This document shows positions 33,973 through 42,600 of a stretch of DNA of 42,952 nucleotides, piece by piece; the stretch's first letter is position 1; the number at the start of each line of letters is the position of its first letter. The DNA is from an uncultured Acidimicrobiales bacterium (GTDB taxonomy: Bacteria; Actinomycetota; Acidimicrobiia; Acidimicrobiales; SZUA-35). Below the pieces are notes generated by a model that was not told the origin of the DNA, did no database searches, and saw only the letters and a program-made list of their open reading frames with translations. The translations under genes and the position numbers were made by a program. The DNA lies in the NCBI GenBank assembly GCA_937958015.1, contig CALGOA010000137.1, positions 1 through 42,952 on the forward strand, given 5' to 3'.

Positions 33973-34975
33973 CGAGAGCCATCTCCTCTCGGGATCCGAA
34001 GATCCCCTGGGGCCGGAACCACATCAGCAGCATCAACGCACCACCGAAGATCACGAATCGCAGCTGGTCAACGTTGAGGATGCTGAGGTTCAGGAATCGA
34101 TCGAGGTTCGGGCCGGCTCCGGTTCCGATGAGCTCTCGCATGAACGTGATCATGAGGCTGATAAGGCCCCAGTAGATGATCGACCCGACGACCGGCGACC
34201 ACACCTTGCCGACGCCGCCGATGATGACGATGGTCCAGATCAGGAACGTGATGACCGGGTTGAAGGTGTCGGGCTGTACCGACTGCTTGCTGATCACCTG
34301 AAGCATGCCGCCGAAACCACCGATGACTCCGCCCAGGACCAGCGCTTGAAGTTTGTAGCTGTATGCGTTCTTGCCGAGCGATCGTGCTGCGTCTTCATCC
34401 TCGCGGATCGCCTTGAGAACTCGACCCCACGGGCTCCTGATCAGCTGCCAGTTGATCAGCACGCAGAAGGCGACGACGATCCAGCCGACGAGCATGACCC
34501 ACAGGTCGTTTGCTCGATATTCGAAGAAGAGGAACTGATAACTCTCGTTACCGGGTTTGTCGAAGACGTTCAGAGCGAAGAACGAATCGGCGAAGTCGTT
34601 GATGCCCTCGGCGGCGCCGGTGCGCTCCCGGTTGCCTCGCCACCGAACAAAGAGCCGGATGGACTCCGAAGCGGCGATGGTGGTGATGCCGAGGTAGTCC
34701 GCTCGAAGTCGCAGCGTCGGTACACCCAAAATCAGTGCCAGCACGACGCAGAAGATCACGCCTATACCGATGCCGAGCCAGAAGTTCCAGTTCAGCCAGA
34801 AGACGGTCATCGCGACGCCGTAGGCGCCAGCCGCCATGAACCCGACCTGACCGAAGTTCAACAGTCCGGTATAGCCGAAGTGAATGTTCAGACCGATCGC
34901 AGCAAGGGCGTACACCATGGCGTTGACGCCAAAGGCCTGCGAGAACATCTGTGTGAATATGAGGTCCCAGTTCAT
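33962..34975 (-). CDS. livM: ABC transporter permease LivM
   Basis: This is a 337-residue inner-membrane permease of the BPD_transp_2 family. LivM features are the N-terminal NIHFGYTGLLNFGQVGFMAAGAYG (split motif G-Y-x-G-L-x-N-F-G), the cytoplasmic coupling region WGRVLKAIREDEDAARSLGKN, and the final GGALMLLMWFRPQGIFG. The start ATG at 34975 overlaps the livH stop (ATGA); the much longer open frame upstream is antisense/out-of-frame livH sequence. An external loop of about 40 residues (ADSFFALNVFDKPGNESYQ) is longer than in E. coli LivM. Together with LivH it forms the transmembrane channel. Confidence 0.92.
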   Translation of the reverse strand: MNWDLIFTQMFSQAFGVNAMVYALAAIGLNIHFGYTGLLNFGQVGFMAAGAYGVAMTVFWLNWNFWLGIGIGVIFCVVLALILGVPTLRLRADYLGITTIAASESIRLFVRWRGNRERTGAAEGINDFADSFFALNVFDKPGNESYQFLFFEYRANDLWVMLVGWIVVAFCVLINWQLIRSPWGRVLKAIREDEDAARSLGKNAYSYKLQALVLGGVIGGFGGMLQVISKQSVQPDTFNPVITFLIWTIVIIGGVGKVWSPVVGSIIYWGLISLMITFMRELIGTGAGPNLDRFLNLSILNVDQLRFVIFGGALMLLMWFRPQGIFGSREEMALDDR

Positions 34976-36306
34976 CAGCCGATCCTTTCCGCCTTGCCGA
35001 GAAGGCCTTGTGGTCTGAACATCAGAACCAGCACCATCGACAACAGCGCGATCATGTTTTTCAACTCCGGATCGATGAACAGTGTCGAAAGGTTCACGAC
35101 AAGTCCAATCACGATCGCTCCGACGAGGGCGCCATAGGCCGTGCCCAAGCCGCCGAGCGTCACTGCGGCGAAGATCAGAAGAAGAATTCGGAATCCGAAG
35201 TCCCACTTGACCTGATCGAGTCCGAAGAACACGCCGCCAAGCGCTGCCACCGAACCACCGAAGATCCAGACGGTCGAGATAACCCGTTGGACATCGATGC
35301 CCGAGGATTCGGCGAGATCACGGTTGTCGGAGACGGCTCGCATGGCCTTGCCGATTCGGGTGAAGGTGAGCAGACCACCGATGGCCAGAAGCACGACCGT
35401 GGAGATGCCCATCGCGATGAGGTCCTTGGGCGTGATCTGGACGGGGCCGATGTCGATAGCGCTCTGGGCGGTGAAGTTCCGGAACGATCGCGGTGAGCCA
35501 CCGAAGAAGTACACGAAGGCGTACCGCATCAGAATCGACAAGCCGATCGTGATCACCATCTGGGCGATCAGGCTGACACCCTGCCGTCGGAGAGTCCGGA
35601 ACAGGAATCGATCCAGCAGATACCCCATCGCACCGCCGGCGATCATTCCGAAGAACGCGGCAAAGATCAGGTTCGAACCCCCGCCGAAGGGAGCCGGTAA
35701 CGGGGCGAGGAAACCGATCATGCCAGCGAGGCCGTAGTAGTTGAAGAAGTAGGTCATCAACCCGCCCCAGGTGACCAGTTCGGCGTGGGCGAAGTTGACG
35801 AGTCCGGTGGTGCCGTAGATGAGCGACAGGCCCACGGCAGCCATGGCCAGATAGAGGCCCTGCTTCAGGCCCTCGACGGTGAGCTGGGCGATCCGACGCC
35901 CGGTAATGCCCTCGCTGGTGTTCGTGCCAGCGGCGGTTCCTTCACCTTCGACGAGTGAGAAAAGTGCGGTCTTCGGTTTCCCTGCTTCTACCTCCACTTC
36001 GAGGCTCGAGCGGCCAACCGTTCGCAGCGATACACCGTCGGGCAGGGTCTCCTCGTCGACGAAGACGGTGTAGATGCCCGGCTCGGGTACCGATACCGAC
36101 CACACGCCATCGGCGTCGGAAATCGCTTCTCCGACACCGTCGACCGTGATGATCACACCTTCGGCCGGCACCCGCTCACCGTCGGCTGTTCGGATCTGCA
36201 GCCTTCCGTTGATCTCCTGCTCAGTTTGAGACCAGGCCGGTGCGGTCAAGCCAACGAATGACAACAGCACGATGGCCAGACCGCTGATGAACTGCAGTTT
36301 CTTCAT
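34975..36306 (-). CDS. livH: ABC transporter permease LivH with exported N-terminal beta-sandwich domain
   Basis: This is a 443-residue protein. The C-terminal ~300 residues are a standard LivH permease: GLKQGLYLAMAAVGLSLIYG, TTGLVNFAHAELVTWGG, the coupling loop GKAMRAVSDNRDLAESSGID, and VLVLMFRPQGLLG at the end. Unusually, they follow a signal peptide (LAIVLLSFVGLTAPAWSQ) and a ~90-residue beta-rich domain: NGRLQIRTADGERVPAEGV, ISDADGVWSVSVPEPGIYTV. That domain resembles carboxypeptidase-regulatory/CnaB-like sandwiches and would lie outside the cell. It could contact the substrate-binding lipoprotein or cell wall. GGAGAAGAG precedes the ATG at 36306. First gene of the liv operon. Confidence 0.9.
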   Translation of the reverse strand: MKKLQFISGLAIVLLSFVGLTAPAWSQTEQEINGRLQIRTADGERVPAEGVIITVDGVGEAISDADGVWSVSVPEPGIYTVFVDEETLPDGVSLRTVGRSSLEVEVEAGKPKTALFSLVEGEGTAAGTNTSEGITGRRIAQLTVEGLKQGLYLAMAAVGLSLIYGTTGLVNFAHAELVTWGGLMTYFFNYYGLAGMIGFLAPLPAPFGGGSNLIFAAFFGMIAGGAMGYLLDRFLFRTLRRQGVSLIAQMVITIGLSILMRYAFVYFFGGSPRSFRNFTAQSAIDIGPVQITPKDLIAMGISTVVLLAIGGLLTFTRIGKAMRAVSDNRDLAESSGIDVQRVISTVWIFGGSVAALGGVFFGLDQVKWDFGFRILLLIFAAVTLGGLGTAYGALVGAIVIGLVVNLSTLFIDPELKNMIALLSMVLVLMFRPQGLLGKAERIG

Positions 36307-36482
36307 AGAGGCTCGGTCTCTTCTCCGGGTCGATTCGTGAAGCGCCCGTCAGACTACTGCGCGATCTTCCGATCCGCTTGATGAGTGGTTATGGGTTCAC
36401 GCGACCAACACATTTTCTGGTGACAATTGCCCACGGCCGGATTCGGTGACCAGCGCTGGCCGCTCAACGTCGCAAAAGCAGT

Positions 36483-36508
36483 CCGGCCGGACCCGAAGGC
36501 CCGGCCGG
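36483..36508 (-). terminator. Intrinsic terminator after the giant surface-protein gene
   Basis: CCGGCCGGACC (36483-36493) pairs with GGCCCGGCCGG (36498-36508), 10 of 11 positions, around a CGAA loop. Read on the minus strand it is followed by ACTGCTTTTGC. It lies 118 bases past the stop at 36626 and upstream of livH, so it should separate the two units. The rest of 36307-36625 shows no gene; it must hold the livH promoter, which I cannot place. Confidence 0.7.
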
Positions 36509-36625
36509 TGAACGATCCTCGGTAAGGGGAGAGAATCCGAGTGCCGTTCAATGCACTCCGCCCAGTCACCTCAAGGGCGCTTTGGCGTACTCATCTATCG
36601 GAGACCGATGGTCGTTGTTGAGGCA

Positions 36626-39600
36626 TCAGTCGCCAGTGCTCTCAGTTTCTTCTTCTTCGTCCTCTTCCTCATCCCGCTTTTTGCCGGCGAAGAACAGGAG
36701 CCCACGACCCGAGGCCATCATGAAACCGCCGACCAGGACCAGCAGCAGTGTCGTAACGCCGGTGACGGGCAGCGACGGCACCGGAATCGGTGAAGTGCGG
36801 GACACGATCTGAACCGCCACGTTGTCGACGTTGTTGGACCCGTTTGTCTCGACGAGAGTGCCCGATTCGAACGACACCGTTGCCGGCAGGTCGATCGACC
36901 CGACGGTCGGACGAGACAGGAGGATGGTGATCGGCGGCGCCGCCTGGTCGGGCTGTAATACGCCGGTGAAGCTTGCGTACAGAACCGTGCCCGAAGGGGT
37001 GATCGTCCAGCCATCGCCGGCGGCGCTGAGGAGGGTCACACCCGCAGGTAGCGGAATGAGGATCTGAACGTTCTCCGGGGTCGGAGCATTCGAGAGGTTG
37101 GTGGCGACGACCGTGAACGGCACCTCTTCGCGGATCTCGTAGGTTTGCAGAGGCACCGACACGTCCACCGTGAGGTCATAGAAGATCGGTGTGATTCCAG
37201 CGTCGACCCGAATCTCGTCCTCGCCCGGATCCAATTCGATGAAGACGGTGCCGGTCAGACGGTCAAAGTCGCTGTCGATCAGATCGTCGTCACCGGTTTC
37301 GGGAGGACTAAACGTCTGGCCGGCCGGTGGAACGATGATGAGGCCGTAGTCACCAGCCTCGAGACCGGTGAAGCTGTAGGAGCCGTCGGGTCCGCTCACC
37401 GTCGTAGCGATGGTCGTGCCGGTCGAGTCGACGAGGTTCACCTCGAGGTTCGCGATTGCGGTGTCGCCGCTGCTGGTGCCGTCGTTGCCGGCATCGCTGA
37501 AGATGACGCCGCTGATCGACCCGGGCTTCTCGGCGAAGTCGAGTCCGCTCTGTCCTCCGGTTCCCACGGTGACGGCGATTTCGTTCGGGCTGCTGGATCC
37601 CCATTCTGGCGGCTGGGTCTCGCGCACGGTGTAGTCGCCGGCCGATATGCCACTGAAGAGGTAGCCACCGTTGCTGTCGGTCACCGTCGTCGAGATGACC
37701 GTGCCAGCTGCATCGAGCAACTCGATGACAACTCCGGGCAGGAACAGGGTGTCCTCGGGGTCTCGGATTCCGTCGCCGTCGTTGTCGAGGAACACCTGAC
37801 CGCTGATCACATTGCCGGTCTCAGCGAAGACGTAGTCGGTGCCGTCGACTCCGGCGGGAACCGCTATCCCGGTGATCGAGTCGTTCGTTGCCGTCGAGCC
37901 ACCGAGCGAGCCGGCCGTGTCGACGCTGTCGGAGAACCCGAACGGTTGGGTTTCGGTGATCGTATAGTCGCCTTCGAGAAGGTTCTCGAAGGAGAAGGTG
38001 CCGTCGCCCGCAGTGTTGGTCGTCGCCGACACCGGGGCGCCGTTGATGTCGGTGCCGGTCAATGTGATCTCCACACCGACGATGCCGGCATCGGTGCCGT
38101 TGAAGGTGCCATCCTCATCCACGTCGTGATAGACGAGACCGCTGAGGCTGGCGAGCGTGTCGACGAAGTCGTAGTCGATACCGTCTTCACCCGGTCCAAC
38201 CGGGATATCCACGATGGCACTGCCTCCTGCGGTACCGCCAAGGGTTCCGGCGGTTTCACCACCCTCGCCGAATCCGGTCGGGGTGGCCTCGGTGATGGCG
38301 TACAGCCCGGGTCGGAGGTCATCGAAGAGGTAGGTGCCGTCGGGACCGGTGATAAAGGTCGTGTTGATGGTGTTGCCGCGGTCGTCAGTACCGGTGAGCG
38401 TCACGATCACACCCTCGATGAGATCCCCCGAATCGGTACGGACCGTGCCCGAGAGCGACGAGGGACTGAGCTCGGCAAAGTCGTAGTCGGTTTCGTCGGC
38501 TGCGGCGCCGAGTGCGATCGCCGAGATCACATCGTTCACGCTGGCGTCGCCGCCTCCGGTACCGGGCAGATCGTCGCCGTCGAGGAAGGCGGTCGGCTGG
38601 CTTTCGGTGACGGTATAGGTGCCGCCGACAAGACCGTCGAAGAGGTAGGTGCCGTCGGTGGCATCGGTCAGTTGCACCGAGGTGACCGGGTCGCCCTGGG
38701 CGTCGGTTCCGGTGAGCGTCACTTCGACGCCTCCAATGCCGGGCTCGCCGGCGTCTCGCACGCCGTCGCCGTTGAGGTCATCAAAGACCACACCGGCGAT
38801 CGAACCGAGCGTCTCCAGGAAGTCCACGATTTCGGTCCCGCCCGAGGGCAGGGTCACGGGGACCACGTTGGGTGAGCCGTTGCCGTACCCGGCTGGCTGG
38901 GCCTCGGTCACCGTGTAGTCGCCGGGGCGCAGACCGGTGAAGGCGTAGGTGCCGTCGGTTCCGGTCACGACGGTGATGTTGATCGGGTTGCCGAGATCAT
39001 CGGTTCCGGTGATGGTGATCGACACGCCGTCGATCGGATCGCCGTTCTCATCGGTCACGGTGCCCGAGATCGAGGCGCCGGTCAGTTCACCGAAGTCGTA
39101 GTCGGTGGCGTCCTGGCCCGACTCGAGCGAGATGGCGTCGATGGTGTCATTGGGAACGCCCGGATCATCAGCGGTGGTGTTACCTCCGGCGGTGCCGGCG
39201 GTTTCGTTGCCGTCGAGGTACCCAGGATCCTGGGCCGCGTTCACGATGTAGGTACCCGGTCGTAGGTCGTCGAAGGTGTAGCTGCCGTCTGCCGCAGTCG
39301 TCGTGGTCTCGTTGATCGTGGCGCCGAGGTCATCGGTGCCGGTCAAGGTGACCGTGACACCGGGGATTCCGGTCTCGGTCGGGTCGGCCTGACCATCGTT
39401 GTTGGCATCCTCAACGACCGCACCCGAGATCGAGCCGAGTCGCAGCTCGCCGAAGGTGTAGTCGGAGGCGTCGAGACCGCCCGGCAGGGTGATTCCGTTG
39501 ATGAGGTCGCCGGGGTTGACCGGTGTACCGCCCGCGGTGCCGGCGGCGTCGGTGCCGTCTACATAACCAGCGGGTTGGGTCTCGACGATCGAGTACGTGC

Positions 39601-42600
39601 CGCCGACCAGGTCGCTGAAGACGAAGGAACCATCAAGCTGTGAGGTTGCGGGGATACTCACGGGATTGCCGTTGGCGTCGGTGCCGATCAGGGAGACTGG
39701 AGCTCCGGGGATGCCGGGTTCACCTGCGTCGCGGACGCCGTCACCGTCGAGGTCTTCGAAGATCACGCCGGCGATCGACCCGAAGGTCTCCTCGAAGTTG
39801 ACGGTCTCGTCCTCACCGGGGTCGAGGGTGACGGGAACATCGTTCGGGCTGCCGTTTCCATACTCCGGTGGCTGGGTTTGGGTGACGGTGTAGGTACCCG
39901 GACGCAGGTCGTCGAAACAGTAGGAACCGTCAGCCGCGGTCGTACGAGTGATCGTCACCGGGTTGCCCCGGTCGTCAGTGCCGGTCAATGTGATCGTGAC
40001 ACCGGCGATGGTTCCACCGTTTTCGTCGCTCACCACACCACAGATCGAACCGGCGGGAATCTCTCCGAAGTCATAGTCGGTTGCGTCCACGTCGGTCCCG
40101 ACCGTCACACCGCTGATCACATCGTTGCCGGCGGTACCGCCTGCGGTGCCTGCGGTGTCGGTGCCGTCGAGGAACGCCGGGGTCTGGGCGGCGGTCACCG
40201 AATAGGTGCCACTCACCAAACCGTCGAAGGTGACCGTACCGTCGGCGGCGGTTGCGGTGGTTATGGAAACCGCAGCTCCGCGGTCATCGGTGCCGCTGAT
40301 GGTCACGTCGATCCCGCCAAGGCCGGTCTCGCCGGCGTCGGAGATTCCATCGTTGTCGTCGTCGACGAACACCGTTGCCGAGAGTGAACTGGTCGTCTCG
40401 ACGAAGTTGTAGTCGATCGCATCCTCGTTGGCAGCCAGCGTGATCGAGCTGATCTCATCGTTGGCGCTGAGGACGCCACCGGTCGAGCCAACCGACTCGG
40501 GACCATCGCCGTAACCGACGGGCTGAGTCTCGACCACCGTGTAGGTGCCGGGGCGTAGACCGTTGAAGGAGTAGACACCGTCAAGACCGGTAGTTACCAC
40601 CGCGGTGACCGTCGCCCCCGTGTCATCGGTGCCGGACAACGTGAGGGTCACGCCGCTGATCGGACGGCCGAGGTCGTCGAGGACCGAGCCGCTCACGCTG
40701 GCGACGTCGATCTCGCCGAACGTATATCCGGTGGCGTTTTCTGCCGGGCCGAGGTTGATTCCGGAGATCACATCGTTTCCGAGCGTGCCGCCGGCCGTGC
40801 CGACCGCGTCGAGACCGTCGATGAAGCCGGCGGGTTGCGCCTCGGTGATCGTGTAGGTGCCCCCGACCAGATCGTCCACCGTCCAGGATCCGTCAGCTGC
40901 GGTGACGACCGAGGTTGAGACCGCAGCCCCCTGGGCGTCGGTGCCGGTGAGGAAGATGGATGCACCACCGATGCCGGGTTCGCCGCCTTCCTGGCTTCCG
41001 CTGTTGTTGGTGTCCTCGAATACGACACCGGCGATCGAGCCTAGTGTTTCGACGAAGTTGTTGTTCGGGCTGGAGGAGCCGGGGGTGAGTGTGATTCCGG
41101 AGATGACGTTCGAACCGCCGTCGCCGTAGCCCGCAGGCTGGCTCTCGGTCACCGTATAGTCGCCGGGGCGAAGTCCCGTGAAGGAATAGGTGCCATCGGG
41201 GGCGGTCGTGGTGGTGACCGAAACCGGGTTACCGAGATCGTCGGTTCCAGTGACGGTGATCGTCACGCCGGCTATCGGACGGCCAGCGGTGTCTTCGACC
41301 ATGCCGCTGATCCCCGCCGGAGGAATTTCACCGAAGGTGTTGCCGCTATTGGTTTCACCGCTGCCGAGCACAAGGTTCGAGATGACGTCGTTGGTGGTGG
41401 TGTTGGCGCCTGGGTCTGCCGAGGCATCGATGCCATCACCGAACGCTGCCGGCTGGGTCTCGGTGAGGATGTAGGTTCCCGGACGCAGTCCGCCGAAGCT
41501 GACGTCGCCGTTCGCATCCGTGGTGCCGCTCGTCGAGACAGCTGCCCCGCGATCATCGGTGCCGGTCAGGGTCACGGTGACGCCCGCGATACCGGCTTCG
41601 CCAGCGTCGACGGTTCCGTCGTTGTCGTCGTCGACGAACACGGCAGCCTCAATCGTGCCGGCCAGAACTTCGCCGAACACAAAGTCGGTTTCGTCGTTTC
41701 CATCGCCGAGAGCGATCGATGCGATCTCGTCCCGACCGTTGACATTGGTGCCCGGGGTGCCAAGTGGCCCGCTGTCGGCGCCGTCGAGGTATCCGGCGGG
41801 TTCGGTGAGCTCGGTCAGGGTGTACGTACCACCGATGAGGTCGTCGAATTGGTAGTCGCCGTTTGCGTCGGTGGTGGTCGTCAGGCTGACTGTTCCGCCT
41901 CGAGCGTCGGTGCCGGTGAGCTGGACTACTACTCCGGCAAGCCCGGTGTCGCTTCCCTCTCGGGTTCCGTTGTTGTTGGCGTCCTCGATCACCGAACCGG
42001 AGATCGATCCGAGGTTGTCGACGAAGTCGACCGTCTCGGTCTCACCGGGATCGAGTGTGATCCCAAAGCTGTTGGGCGGGCCATCGCCGTAGCCGACGGG
42101 CTGGGTCTCGGTCACCGTGTAGGTGCCGGGTCGGAGGCCGGGGATCGAGTACGAACCGTCACCGATCGTCGTCACGGTCACGCTGACCGGGTTCCCGTTG
42201 TCGTCGGTGCCGGTGAGGGTGATCGTCACGTTGGAGATCGGCGCACCGGTCTCGTCGAGGACGGTGCCATTGACCGCAGCAGCTGGCAACTCGCCGAAGT
42301 CGTAGTCGTCACCGGCCGAGCCCGACCCCAGGACGATGCCTGAGATGGTGTCGTTGGCCGAGACGGTGCCGCCTTCGGTGCCGGCGGTCTCGGAGCCGTC
42401 GAAGAAGGCCGGCGACTGGTCGGCGACCACGGTGTAGGTGCCGGGACGCAGGCCGTCGAATCGATAGTCTCCGGCGCCGTCGGTCGTGGTCGTTGCCGAG
42501 ACAGGAGCGCCGAGGTCGTCGGTGCCCGTGAGGGTCACCGTGACTCCGGCGATACCGGTTTCGCCCGGATCCGCCTCGCCGTCGTTGTCGAGATCAATGA

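Noticed and set aside
33935-35137. 400-aa plus-strand open frame opposite livM
   Set aside because: Composition is a shadow of the membrane-protein gene; no family features, and the minus strand has a clear LivM with operon overlaps.
34976-35206. N-terminal extension of livM
   Set aside because: The 77 extra residues are Arg-rich and overlap livH out of frame; the ATG at 34975 overlaps the livH stop and begins the family homology.
37145-38875. 576-aa plus-strand open frame opposite the giant gene
   Set aside because: It is antisense to the repeat-coding strand and mirrors its repeats; the minus frame has signal features (LPVTG, repeats) and continues to the window edge.
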